A DNA stretch of 64,000 nucleotides from Nitrospirota bacterium (lineage in GTDB: Bacteria; Nitrospirota; Nitrospiria; Nitrospirales; Nitrospiraceae): positions 1 to 64,000 of the forward strand of contig JBFMAX010000015.1 of the NCBI GenBank assembly GCA_040755395.1, in the 5' to 3' direction. The stretch's first letter is position 1. Each line of letters begins with the position of its first letter. Below the pieces are notes generated by a model that saw only the letters and a program-made list of their open reading frames with translations, was not told the DNA's origin and did not search any database. Positions 42,767-50,686 of the stretch are shown here, in pieces. Position numbers and translations under genes: made by a program.

Positions 42767-44167
42767 TCACGGGGTCATATGGCGTTGCGCCGCATCCAGT
42801 TCACGTTCGATCGCCGATCGGATCGCGTTGAGCCGTTCGGGAGAGGCGGCTTCGAAACGCAGCACCAAGGCCGGCTGCGTGTTCGACGCCCGGATCAAAC
42901 CCCAGCCGTCTTCGAAGATCGCACGAACGCCGTCGATGGTCACCAGATCCCGGAGCCGCAGCCCCGACGGCGCCAACGGCTGGTTCGCTTTCGCATAGGC
43001 GGCAAACTGCGCTTGCACTCGTTTGACCAGGTCGAACTTGATCGTATCCGGACAGTCAACCCGAATTTCCGGCGTCACAGAGGTTGGGGGAAGATCCGCC
43101 ACCAGACTCGAGAGAGGCTTCTCTGTCTTGGCCAGGATTTCGACAAGCCGACAGGACGCGTAGATGGCGTCATCATACCCGAAATACCGATCCGCAAAGA
43201 ACATATGGCCGGACATTTCGCCGGCCAGCGCCGCGCCCTCGGCCTTCATCTTGGCCTTGATCAAGGAATGGCCGGTCTTCCACATGATCGGCCGTCCCCC
43301 GCGCTTGGCAATGTCGTCGTAGAGGCTTTGGGAGGCCTTGACTTCGGAGATGATCGTACACCCCGGCTTCGTCGCCAGAATATCGCGCGCGTAGATCACC
43401 ATCAGCCGGTCACCCCACAGGATATTCCCCTGCTCGTCGACCGCGCCGATGCGATCGGCGTCTCCATCGTACCCGATGCCGACGTCCGCGCGAACGGACT
43501 TCACGGTCCGGATCAGATCGTGAAGATTCTCGACCAGGGTGGGATCGGGATGGTGATTCGGAAATCTGCCGTCCAATTCGCAGTAGAGCCCGGTCACGCG
43601 GCAACCGAGTTGTTCCATCGCCTGCTTGGCGACCAGGGCGGCCGCCCCGTTGCCGCAGTCGATGACGACATGCAGATGATCCGCATGGACGCCGGCGAAA
43701 CTGTGTTTCAGATAGGCGAGGTAGTCGGGGATGATCGGGTGACTCGAGAGCCTCCCGACCCCGGAAACGAATGTCCCCGCCTCCATGACGCGGCGCAGCT
43801 CCTGAATGTCTTCGCCGTGCAGCGCCTCTCTGCCGATACAGACCTTGAACCCGTTGTACTCGGCGGCGTTGTGACTGCCTGTGATCATGATCCCGCCGTC
43901 GACCGGCAACCGGAAGAGCGAGAAATACAGCAAGGGCGTCGGACAGACGCCGATATCCACCACGTTGATCCCGCCGGCAATGAGCCCGCGCACTAAGCCG
44001 TCGCGCAGACTTGGCGAGCTGAGCCGCCCGTCGCGGCCGACGCTGACGGTCTTCGCGCCTTTCTCACCGGCCATCGTCGCATAGGCGCGCCCGATCCGCT
44101 CGGCGATGTCCTCGGTCAAATCCTTGCCGACGATCCCGCGGATGTCGTATTCGCGGAACAGACCCAT
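42767..44167 (-). CDS. Phosphomannomutase/phosphoglucomutase (AlgC-like)
   Basis: A 466-aa four-domain phosphohexomutase that converts mannose 6-phosphate to the 1-phosphate, feeding GDP-mannose synthesis. The phosphoserine loop is GGIMITGSHNAAEYNGFKV near residue 96 (TGSHNA in place of the usual TASHNP), the metal loop is GIGYDGDADRIG near 226, and the sugar loop is GEMSGHMFFADRY near 320. The C-terminal phosphate site is RASNTQPALVLRFEA near 430. It probably acts with the ManC enzyme encoded at 44660. Confidence 0.94.
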   Translation of the reverse strand: MGLFREYDIRGIVGKDLTEDIAERIGRAYATMAGEKGAKTVSVGRDGRLSSPSLRDGLVRGLIAGGINVVDIGVCPTPLLYFSLFRLPVDGGIMITGSHNAAEYNGFKVCIGREALHGEDIQELRRVMEAGTFVSGVGRLSSHPIIPDYLAYLKHSFAGVHADHLHVVIDCGNGAAALVAKQAMEQLGCRVTGLYCELDGRFPNHHPDPTLVENLHDLIRTVKSVRADVGIGYDGDADRIGAVDEQGNILWGDRLMVIYARDILATKPGCTIISEVKASQSLYDDIAKRGGRPIMWKTGHSLIKAKMKAEGAALAGEMSGHMFFADRYFGYDDAIYASCRLVEILAKTEKPLSSLVADLPPTSVTPEIRVDCPDTIKFDLVKRVQAQFAAYAKANQPLAPSGLRLRDLVTIDGVRAIFEDGWGLIRASNTQPALVLRFEAASPERLNAIRSAIERELDAAQRHMTP

Positions 44168-44180
44168 AGCGCCCGTTGTT

Positions 44181-44208
44181 CGTTAAACGTGAATCGTGAA
44201 CCGTCAAG
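44181..44208. repeat. Heptamer tandem repeat, CGTTAAA/CGTGAAT type
   Basis: Four 7-base units: CGTTAAA, CGTGAAT, CGTGAAC, CGTCAAG. The last unit contains the stop codon of the four-helix-bundle gene on the minus strand. Confidence 0.75.
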
Positions 44209-44626
44209 AAGCACGGGGATGAGATTTTGCTGCGACTAAATACCGGATATACCCATTGACAACCGCGACAGCACGAATCACATCTTCTCGAACGGACTGA
44301 AACTGATCGTCCTTGATAAATCCCTCATCGAGGGCAACGGTCAGATGGTCCAATACCTCGTATAGCGAACCTCGCGCTTGGCGAGCAAATTGAACGTTCT
44401 CGGCATAATGAAACCTGCCATATCCCTCCGCCAGGTTGGCGGTTGCCGAACGGGCTGCTCTGATCAGTTGATCGGACAAGCGATACCGTTCGTGCTGGGA
44501 AAAGCTGCATACCAAATTGGCAATCTCGGATCTTAGTTTGCGGCAGATTTTCCATGCATCGAGATCTTCAAAAGTCTTAATAGGACCCAGTCTGTCTTTA
44601 GGCGTCTTGTCATGTTTCTCAGCCAC
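44204..44626 (-). CDS. Four-helix-bundle protein (23S rRNA intervening-sequence family)
   Basis: A 140-aa helical protein. TFEDLDAWKICRKLRSEIANL near residue 18, RLSDQLIRAARSATANLAEGYGR near 50 and FARQARGSLYEVLDHLTVALD near 80 match the family first seen in rRNA intervening sequences. The function is unknown; relatives often sit alone in polysaccharide loci. Here it interrupts the algC-manC pair and is flanked by heptamer repeats on both sides, which suggests it arrived as a cassette. Confidence 0.88.
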   Translation of the reverse strand: MAEKHDKTPKDRLGPIKTFEDLDAWKICRKLRSEIANLVCSFSQHERYRLSDQLIRAARSATANLAEGYGRFHYAENVQFARQARGSLYEVLDHLTVALDEGFIKDDQFQSVREDVIRAVAVVNGYIRYLVAAKSHPRAS

Positions 44627-44642
44627 AATCCAAGCCAGTTCT

Positions 44643-44677
44643 CGTTTAACGATTCACGTTTAACGTTTGTCGGTTCG
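44643..44677. repeat. Heptamer tandem repeat, CGTTTAA/CGATTCA type
   Basis: Five units: CGTTTAA, CGATTCA, CGTTTAA, CGTTTGT, CGGTTCG. It encodes the last residues (RTDKR) and stop of ManC on the minus strand and ends just upstream of the four-helix-bundle gene. Confidence 0.72.
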
Positions 44678-46141
44678 CCCGTAGTCGTCCTGAAACCGCA
44701 CGATGTCGTCCTCGCCCAGGTAGGGGCCGTTCTGGACCTCAATGATGTGCAGCGTCTCCCGGCCGGGGTTTTCCAGTCGATGCTTGGTTTCGACCGGGAT
44801 GGCCGTGCTCCTGCCGACCGTGAGATCGAAGACTTCCTCCCCGCGCGTCACCCGCGCGGTTCCGCTGATGACCACCCAGTGCTCGCTGCGCTGATGGTGC
44901 AGTTGAAGGGACAGGCGGCCGCCCGGGTTCACCGTCACCCGTTTGACCTTGTATCCCGGACCTTCTTCCAACACCGTATAGGACCCCCACGGCCGGTACA
45001 CCGTCAGGTGTTCGAGGTGTTCCGGCGCCCCCTGTTTCTTGAGCAGTTCCACCACCTTCTTGACGTCCTGCGACCGGGACTTGGGACACACCAGCGTCGC
45101 GTCCGGCGTATCCACCACGACCATATCGGAGAGACCGATCGTCGCCACCAGCCGCCGGTCGGCATAGAGAATCGAGTTGCGACTCTCGAGATCCACCACG
45201 CGGCCGCTGACCACGTTCCCGGTCTTGTCGAGCGGCGCCACCTCTTCCAGACTGCTCCAGTTCCCGACATCCGACCAGACGAAGTCGACCGGAATGACCG
45301 CCGCCCGGGAGGAACGTTCCATGACCCCGTTATCGATCGAGACCGGCGTCACGTTGCGGTAGGCGTCATCGACCTCGCTCCTCGGCGCGCCGCTCGCGAG
45401 CAACACTTCGATTTTGTGCATCGAGCGAGCGAGGGCCGGCTGATGCCTGCTCAACTCATCGAGAATGGTTCGAGCCCGCCAGACGAAAATGCCGCTGTTC
45501 CAATAATAGTTGCCCGCCTTCAGGTACTGGGCCGCCTTGACCGCGTTCGGCTTTTCAACAAACCGCGCGACCGGATGGCCGACCAGCTTCCCCGCTCTGG
45601 CGAGGCGGACGGCCCGTTTCGGCTGAATATACCCGTACCCGGTTTCCGGCCTGGTGGGCTTGATGCCGAAGGTGACCAGAAAGCCCTTCGCGGCCAGATG
45701 CGTTCCAAACGCCACGGCGCGCTGGAACCGCCGCTCCCGTTTGATCACATGGTCGGCCGGCAACACAAGCATGACGGCGTCGGGATCGCGCCGAACCAAC
45801 TCGAGCGCGACGAGGGCGATCGCCGGAGCCGTGTTCCGCCCCTCCGGTTCGATGATAAAGTTGTCCCGGATCGCCTCTTTCCACTCTTGCAGTTGAACCC
45901 GAATGGAATCCGCTTGCGATGGATTGGTGGAGATCAACACGCGGTCCGCGGACGCGCAGCCCAGGACCCGCCGCATCGTCTGTTGGATGAGCGTTTCGTC
46001 TCCGATGATGCGGAGAAGCTGTTTGGGGTACAGATGCCGGCTCAACGGCCAGAACCGCGTGCCGCTCCCGCCAGCGAGGATGACGGGATAGAGGTGGGTG
46101 TTCAGTTCGAGGTTCGTGGTTCGAGGTTCGATGGTGCTCAT
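44660..46141 (-). CDS. manC: Mannose-1-phosphate guanylyltransferase / mannose-6-phosphate isomerase
   Basis: A 493-aa bifunctional enzyme making GDP-mannose. The nucleotidyltransferase opens VILAGGSGTRFWPLSRHLYPKQ near residue 18 and has FVEKPNAVKAAQYL near 195. The C-terminal cupin (about 375-485) has RPWGSYTVLEEGPGYKVKR and LHHQRSEHWVVISGTA, the isomerase part. The first 14 residues (STIEPRTTNLELN) are encoded by a heptamer repeat, so the true start may be repeat-derived. The KdsC-like gene ends 1 base upstream. Confidence 0.95.
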   Translation of the reverse strand: MSTIEPRTTNLELNTHLYPVILAGGSGTRFWPLSRHLYPKQLLRIIGDETLIQQTMRRVLGCASADRVLISTNPSQADSIRVQLQEWKEAIRDNFIIEPEGRNTAPAIALVALELVRRDPDAVMLVLPADHVIKRERRFQRAVAFGTHLAAKGFLVTFGIKPTRPETGYGYIQPKRAVRLARAGKLVGHPVARFVEKPNAVKAAQYLKAGNYYWNSGIFVWRARTILDELSRHQPALARSMHKIEVLLASGAPRSEVDDAYRNVTPVSIDNGVMERSSRAAVIPVDFVWSDVGNWSSLEEVAPLDKTGNVVSGRVVDLESRNSILYADRRLVATIGLSDMVVVDTPDATLVCPKSRSQDVKKVVELLKKQGAPEHLEHLTVYRPWGSYTVLEEGPGYKVKRVTVNPGGRLSLQLHHQRSEHWVVISGTARVTRGEEVFDLTVGRSTAIPVETKHRLENPGRETLHIIEVQNGPYLGEDDIVRFQDDYGRTDKR

Positions 46142-46177
46142 TTCAAATTCTCCAACTTCGAACTTCGTACCTCGAAC
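46105..46177. repeat. Heptamer repeat with inverted arms, GTTCGAG type
   Basis: The left arm is GTTCGAG, GTTCGTG, GTTCGAG, GTTCGAT; the right arm is ACTTCGA, ACTTCGT, ACCTCGA. The centre holds the manC start codon and the kdsC-like stop codon, so the repeat codes for the N-terminus of one protein and the C-terminus (SRYEVRSWRI) of the other. Confidence 0.85.
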
Positions 46178-46703
46178 CTTTGGCTTCCAAGATCAGATCC
46201 GCCACTTCGCGCACCGCGCCTTCGCCCCCCTTCTTGCGGCAGACATAGTCCACGACCTGACGCACCGGCGGCAACGCATCGGCCGGAGCGGCGGAAAAGC
46301 CGACGGCTTTGAGCGCCGCGAGATCGTTCACGTCATCGCCGATGTAGGCCACCTCTTGCAGCATGAATCCATGCCGCTCGGCCATCTCCTTGAGGACGGT
46401 CAGCTTGTCAAAGGCGCCTTGGTGCACCTCCGGGATCGCCAGCTTCTCCCCACGCCGCGCCACCAGCTTCGTGTGTTCCTGGGTGACCAGCGCGGTGATA
46501 AGTCCGGCCTTCTGCAGCAGCTTGATGCCCATCCCGTCCCGCGTGTTGAACTTCTTCCACTCGTCGCCCGATTCGGAATAATACATCCCGGCGTCCGTGA
46601 GCACCCCGTCCACATCGGTGGCGAAGAGGCGGAGCCGTTTCAGCGCTTCATTCAATTTCGACTTGGGCCGTCGCCGTCGATCCGTTGACCGAGACCGAGC
46701 CAT
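46143..46703 (-). CDS. KdsC-like HAD phosphatase
   Basis: A 186-aa HAD-superfamily enzyme. Motif I is LFATDVDGVLTDAGMYYSES near residue 28 (catalytic DxDG), motif II is ALVTQEHTK, and motif IV is VAYIGDDVNDLAALKAVG near 125. It is of the small type that dephosphorylates KDO 8-phosphate or a related sugar acid, in the cytosol. No kdsA or kdsB lies in the window. The last dozen residues come from the heptamer repeat. Confidence 0.88.
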   Translation of the reverse strand: MARSRSTDRRRRPKSKLNEALKRLRLFATDVDGVLTDAGMYYSESGDEWKKFNTRDGMGIKLLQKAGLITALVTQEHTKLVARRGEKLAIPEVHQGAFDKLTVLKEMAERHGFMLQEVAYIGDDVNDLAALKAVGFSAAPADALPPVRQVVDYVCRKKGGEGAVREVADLILEAKGSRYEVRSWRI

Positions 46704-46736
46704 GAACGTTTCTTCCCCTCTGCTCCCGTCAAGTGC

Positions 46737-46817
46737 CTCCAGGGTAGTGGGGTAACCGGGCTATCCCATTCTCTCTTTTCCCTGTCCCCCGTTACCCCGC
46801 CGCACCTTACCCCGCCG
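46737..46817. repeat. Low-complexity GGGGTAA/TTACCCC repeats
   Basis: GGGTAGTGGGGTAACCGGGCTATCCC on the left faces CCGTTACCCCGCC and CTTACCCCGCC on the right, a 7- to 8-base-period array with inverted halves. It fills the gap between the kdsC-like and gmd genes. Related arrays are at 51707 and 51881. Confidence 0.6.
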
Positions 46818-46820
46818 CCT

Positions 46821-47810
46821 TCACATCTTGTGTCGCGGCGCTCCGCTCAACCACCGGAGATCCGCCTCGACCATTTCTTCAACCAGGTCCTTGAAGGTGA
46901 CCGAATAGGACCACCCCAACACCCGTTTCGCCTTCGAGGCGTCGCCCAGCAACGTCTCCACATCGGCCGGACGCAGAAACTGCGGGTCGATCGTGACATA
47001 GTCGCGATAGTTCAGACCGAGGTGCGCGAAGGCGATCTCCGCGAACTCACGGACAGTATGCTGTTCGCCGGTCGCGATCACGTAATCGTCGGGCTGGTCC
47101 TGCTGCAGCATCAGCCACATCGCTTTCACGTATTCACGCGCATGCCCCCAGTCGCGCTTGGCCTCCAGATTGCCCAGCCGCAATTCCTTGGCCAACCCCA
47201 GCTTGATTCTGGCGGCATGCGACGTGATCTTCCTGGTCACGAACTCATACCCCCGCCGCGGCGACTCGTGATTATACAGGATGCCGGAGCACGCAAAGAT
47301 CCCGTAGGCTTCGCGGTAATTCCTCGTCAGATCGAACCCGGCCACTTTCGAAATGCCGTACGCCGAACGGGGGTGAAACGGCGTCGTTTCGGTCTGGGGA
47401 GTCTGTTCCACCTTCCCGAACATTTCGCTGGACGCCGCGAAATAGAACCGGCACTGCGGCACGCAGTCGCGTAATGCGGCCAGGATATGGTGCGTGCCGT
47501 TGATGTTGGCGTTCAACGTCGAAAATTCGTCCTCGAACGAGTAGGCGACGAAGCTCTGCGCAGCCAAGTGGTAACACTCATCCGGCCGGACGGCCTGAAG
47601 CACGCGATAAATGCTCGGGAGGCTCTCCAGCGAAGCCGCGTGCAGATGGAGCCGCTCTTTGATCGAAAGAATGCGCCAGAGCCTGTGCTCCGGGTCTTCA
47701 ATCGCCACCCGGCGGACGATCCCGTGCACCTCATAGCCCTTCTGCAGGAGAAATTCGGCCAGGTACGATCCGTCCTGTCCGGTGATGCCGGTAATCAATG
47801 CGCGCTTCAT
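46821..47810 (-). CDS. gmd: GDP-mannose 4,6-dehydratase
   Basis: A 329-aa short-chain dehydrogenase. The NADP loop is ALITGITGQDGSYLAEFLL at the start, with YHLAAQSFVAYSFEDEFST near residue 77 and the catalytic Tyr-Lys in PRSAYGISKVAGFDLTRNYRE near 147. It converts GDP-mannose to the 4-keto-6-deoxy sugar for GDP-fucose, rhamnose or perosamine; no downstream epimerase or reductase is evident here. Met at 47810 is chosen because the longer frame is repeat DNA. Confidence 0.95.
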   Translation of the reverse strand: MKRALITGITGQDGSYLAEFLLQKGYEVHGIVRRVAIEDPEHRLWRILSIKERLHLHAASLESLPSIYRVLQAVRPDECYHLAAQSFVAYSFEDEFSTLNANINGTHHILAALRDCVPQCRFYFAASSEMFGKVEQTPQTETTPFHPRSAYGISKVAGFDLTRNYREAYGIFACSGILYNHESPRRGYEFVTRKITSHAARIKLGLAKELRLGNLEAKRDWGHAREYVKAMWLMLQQDQPDDYVIATGEQHTVREFAEIAFAHLGLNYRDYVTIDPQFLRPADVETLLGDASKAKRVLGWSYSVTFKDLVEEMVEADLRWLSGAPRHKM

Positions 47811-47823
47811 CTTTTGGCCTTTC

Positions 47824-47947
47824 GTTCGAGGTTCGACGTTCGAGGTTGTGTCGAAGATTGTTCTTTCCGTAGTCCGACTTCGAACGTCAAACGCCTCTTG
47901 TGTCAACTTCGAACGCTTTCTCTGTCAACTTCGAACTTCGAACATCG
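47824..47947. repeat. Heptamer repeat with inverted arms, GTTCGAG/ACTTCGA type
   Basis: The left arm has GTTCGAG, GTTCGAC, GTTCGAG. The right part has ACTTCGA four times, spaced and adjacent. The right part encodes the C-terminus of the rhamnose reductase (SSKLTEKAFEVDTRGV) and its stop. Confidence 0.8.
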
Positions 47948-48765
47948 CTCACGAAGCGGGCGAGGGCCTCCTTCCAGTGCGGCATGCGCACCCCGGCGTC
48001 GTTCAGCCGCCGACAAGACAAGACGGAGTACGCGGGCCGTCGAGCCAGCCGGCCGGCGTCATCGGTCGATATGGGTTCCACCCGCACCGGGAGGCCCATC
48101 AAGGAGACGATCTCGCAGGCGAACTCATGCCAGGTACAGTCACCTTCTCCGGCGATGTGCAGAATGCCGTGCAGATCCAGAGGTAGGACCTGGCGAATCG
48201 CGCCGGCCAAATCCCCCGCATGCGTCGGGCATCCCCGCTGATCCGCCACAACCCGGAGCACCGGCTGCTCGGTCGCGAGTTGCAGAATGGTGCGCACAAA
48301 GTTCTTCCCAGTCGGGCCGTAGAGCCAGGACGTCCTGATCACTAAGGTACTCGGACAGCGTGCGAACGCCTCTCGTTCGCCTTGCAACTTCGATCGACCG
48401 TACACATTGATCGGATGTGGGTTGTCCGTCTCCACGTATGGAGCACGTTTCCGCCCGTCGAAGACATAGTCGGTCGAGAGGTAGATGAACTTCGCCCCGA
48501 CCTTGGCCGCGGCCTGCGCCACCCGCCGCGTGCCGTCCGCATTGATGCGCATGGCCCTGTCCGGCTCTCGCTCGGCCTGATCCACGTTCGTATAAGCTGC
48601 CGCATGGATGACCACGTCCGGCCCGGCTTCGACGACGTACCGTTCCACGTCGGGTTGTTCCAGATCGAACTGCGGCCAGATTCCCAAGATAAGTGTCTCG
48701 TCGCGCAACACCAGTCGCAATTCGTTCCCAAGCTGTCCGTCGGCGCCGGTGATCAGAATTTTCAT
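47887..48765 (-). CDS. rfbD: dTDP-4-dehydrorhamnose reductase
   Basis: A 292-aa NADPH-dependent reductase, last step of dTDP-L-rhamnose synthesis. The opening MKILITGADGQLGNELRLVL, VIHAAAYTNVDQAEREPD near residue 51, STDYVFDGRKRAPYVETD near 97 and the YGRSKLQGE catalytic motif near 123 are standard. The C-terminal 16 or so residues lie in the heptamer repeat and are unlikely to be part of the normal fold. It follows rfbB by 12 bases. Confidence 0.94.
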   Translation of the reverse strand: MKILITGADGQLGNELRLVLRDETLILGIWPQFDLEQPDVERYVVEAGPDVVIHAAAYTNVDQAEREPDRAMRINADGTRRVAQAAAKVGAKFIYLSTDYVFDGRKRAPYVETDNPHPINVYGRSKLQGEREAFARCPSTLVIRTSWLYGPTGKNFVRTILQLATEQPVLRVVADQRGCPTHAGDLAGAIRQVLPLDLHGILHIAGEGDCTWHEFACEIVSLMGLPVRVEPISTDDAGRLARRPAYSVLSCRRLNDAGVRMPHWKEALARFVSDVRSSKLTEKAFEVDTRGV

Positions 48766-48769
48766 ACAG

Positions 48770-48829
48770 TACGAGGTTCAAGGTTGAGAAGGATCTTCTA
48801 CCCTCCTTCGCCCGTCGAACATCGAACCC
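48770..48829. repeat. Short GTTCGA-type inverted repeat between rfbD and rfbB
   Basis: ACGAGGTTCAAGGTTGAGAAGG faces CCTCCTTCGCCCGTCGAACATCGAACC; the arms are partly complementary. The right arm codes for the last residues of rfbB (EGSMFDGRRR). Confidence 0.6.
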
Positions 48830-49836
48830 TCTGCAAGCCGCTTCCCGTACATCTGCTCGTAATACGCCCGGAACTCTCCGGACTTGATCGGTCGCCACCA
48901 AGACTCATGCTCTTGATACCAGCGGACCGTGGCTCGAAGCCCTTCCTCGAACGGAATGACTGGACGCCAGCCAAGACCCCGGAGCCGACTGCAATCGACC
49001 GCATAGCGGCGGTCATGCCCGGGCCGGTCTTGGATCAAGCGGATCAGCGACATCGGCTTGCCGAGAAGTTTCAGAATCATTTCTGCCACGGCGATGTTTT
49101 CCCGTTCGTTGCCGCCGCCGACGTTGTACACGGTTCCGGGCTGGCCGTGCAGCAGGACCTGCTCGATGGCCGAGCAATGATCGTCGACCGACAGCCAGTC
49201 GCGGCGGTAACGCCCGTCCCCGTAAATCGGAAGCGGTTGATCGTCGATCGCATTGGTCACGCACAGCGGAATGAACTTCTCCGGATACTGATTCGGACCG
49301 TAAGTATTGCTGCCGCGGGTGATCAACACGGGGAACCGATAGGTCGTCCAGTAACTGCGCACCAATAGATCGCCGCCCGCCTTGCTGGCCGCATAGGGGC
49401 TGCGTGGATCGAGCGGATCGTCTTCCTTCGATATCCCGGCCTCCACACTCCCATAGACCTCGTCAGTGCTGACCTGCAGAAATCTCTGCACACCGGCCCG
49501 ACGCGCTTCTTCGAGCAGAACCCCTGCCCCCACCACATCGGTTCGCGCGAAGCTTCCGGGATCGAGGATCGAACGATCGACATGCGTCTCGGCCGCGCAA
49601 TTGATCACCCCTTCGATACGGTGCTCCCGCAGCACTGACGAGACGACCGCTTGCTCGCAAATATCGCCCTGGACGAACACATAGCGCGGATGTCCCTGAA
49701 CGTCAGCCAAATTGGCCGGGTTTCCCGAGTAGCGCAGCGCATCGAGATTGACGATCGTGTGTTCCGGACGAGCGAGCAGGCGGCGGACCAGATGCGATCC
49801 GATAAATCCAGCTCCCCCTGTGAGCAAGATACGCAT
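48778..49836 (-). CDS. rfbB: dTDP-glucose 4,6-dehydratase
   Basis: A 352-aa dehydratase, second step of the rhamnose route. The NAD loop is LLTGGAGFIGSHLVRRLLA, with NCAAETHVDRSILDPGSF near residue 78, STDEVYGSVEAGISKED near 122 with the catalytic DE, YAASKAGGDLLVRSY near 148 and SNTYGPNQYPEKFIPL near 175. It directly follows rfbA: its ATG immediately precedes, in sequence, the rfbA stop codon, so the two are coupled. Confidence 0.96.
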   Translation of the reverse strand: MRILLTGGAGFIGSHLVRRLLARPEHTIVNLDALRYSGNPANLADVQGHPRYVFVQGDICEQAVVSSVLREHRIEGVINCAAETHVDRSILDPGSFARTDVVGAGVLLEEARRAGVQRFLQVSTDEVYGSVEAGISKEDDPLDPRSPYAASKAGGDLLVRSYWTTYRFPVLITRGSNTYGPNQYPEKFIPLCVTNAIDDQPLPIYGDGRYRRDWLSVDDHCSAIEQVLLHGQPGTVYNVGGGNERENIAVAEMILKLLGKPMSLIRLIQDRPGHDRRYAVDCSRLRGLGWRPVIPFEEGLRATVRWYQEHESWWRPIKSGEFRAYYEQMYGKRLAEGSMFDGRRRVEDPSQP

Positions 49837-50571
49837 TTACTGATCGATATGATTCGCGCCGGTCTGGCTGACCAGTTGATTCGCAAGGTACAGGGACTCG
49901 ATCGTGCCGGCGTCGGTCCACCAGCCTTCGAGCAGATCCCAGGTCAACTCGCCTGCTTCGATGTACGCGTTGTTCACGTCGGTGATCTCGAGCTCGCCGC
50001 GGGACGACGGCTTGAGGGTTCGAATGATCTCGAAGACCTGGGCATCGTAAAAGTAGATCCCGGTGACGGCATATGGTGACTGCGGGTTGGTCGGTTTCTC
50101 CTCAATCTTGACCACCCGCCGGCCGTCCAGAACGGGGACGCCGAAGCGTTGCGGGTCTTTGACTTCCTTCAGCAAAATCTTCGCGCCGATTTTCTGCTCC
50201 CGAAAAGCCTGAGCCGCGCGCAGGATATTGCGCTCGATGATGTTGTCGCCCAGCACGACACAGATCGGCTCACCGTCGGCGAAGTATTCGGCCAACCGAA
50301 GCGCGTCGGCAATCCCGCCTTCCCCCTCCTGGTAGGTGTAGTCGAGGTGCTTGAGACCGAATTCTTTCCCGTTTCCCAGCAGCCTCAGAAAGTCGCCCGC
50401 ATTGTTGCCGCCGGTGACGAGCATGATCTCCCGAATGCCAGCATTGACCAGGGTCTGGATCGGATAATAGATCATCGGCCGGTCGTACACCGGCAACAGG
50501 TGTTTGTTCGTCACCCGCGTCAGCGGCAATAACCGCGAGCCGAGTCCTCCGGCAAGGACCACGCCTTTCAT
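49837..50571 (-). CDS. rfbA: Glucose-1-phosphate thymidylyltransferase, short form
   Basis: A 244-aa nucleotidyltransferase starting VVLAGGLGSRLLPLTRVTNKHLLPVYD, with CVVLGDNIIERN near residue 95 and IEEKPTNPQSPYAVTGIYFYD near 157. It makes dTDP-glucose. Many RmlA proteins are about 290 aa; this shorter form lacks the C-terminal allosteric-site helices. It is followed directly by rfbB. Confidence 0.93.
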   Translation of the reverse strand: MKGVVLAGGLGSRLLPLTRVTNKHLLPVYDRPMIYYPIQTLVNAGIREIMLVTGGNNAGDFLRLLGNGKEFGLKHLDYTYQEGEGGIADALRLAEYFADGEPICVVLGDNIIERNILRAAQAFREQKIGAKILLKEVKDPQRFGVPVLDGRRVVKIEEKPTNPQSPYAVTGIYFYDAQVFEIIRTLKPSSRGELEITDVNNAYIEAGELTWDLLEGWWTDAGTIESLYLANQLVSQTGANHIDQ

Positions 50572-50581
50572 CGGTTCACCA

Positions 50582-50683
50582 GTTCGAGGTTCGATGTTCG
50601 AAGTTCGAAGTCCTCAGTTCGGAAAGGATATCCTGCAGCCTCGTCTCCACACTCAACTTCGAACCTCGAACTTCGAACTCCGC
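50582..50683. repeat. Heptamer repeat with inverted arms, GTTCGAG type
   Basis: The left arm is GTTCGAG, GTTCGAT, GTTCGAA, GTTCGAA, GTCCTCA, GTTCGGA; the right arm is ACTTCGA, ACCTCGA, ACTTCGA, ACTCCGC. The centre of about 30 bases contains GGATATCC. It is the clearest copy of the two-armed form and fills the rfbA-to-UXS gap. Confidence 0.88.
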
Positions 50684-50686
50684 TCA

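Noticed and set aside
44612-46312. 566-codon plus-strand open frame
   Set aside because: It is antisense to manC, whose motifs are complete; this is a shadow frame.
50582-50683. CRISPR array
   Set aside because: Repeat units are only 7 bases, adjacent and degenerate, with no spacers of even length and no cas genes in the window.
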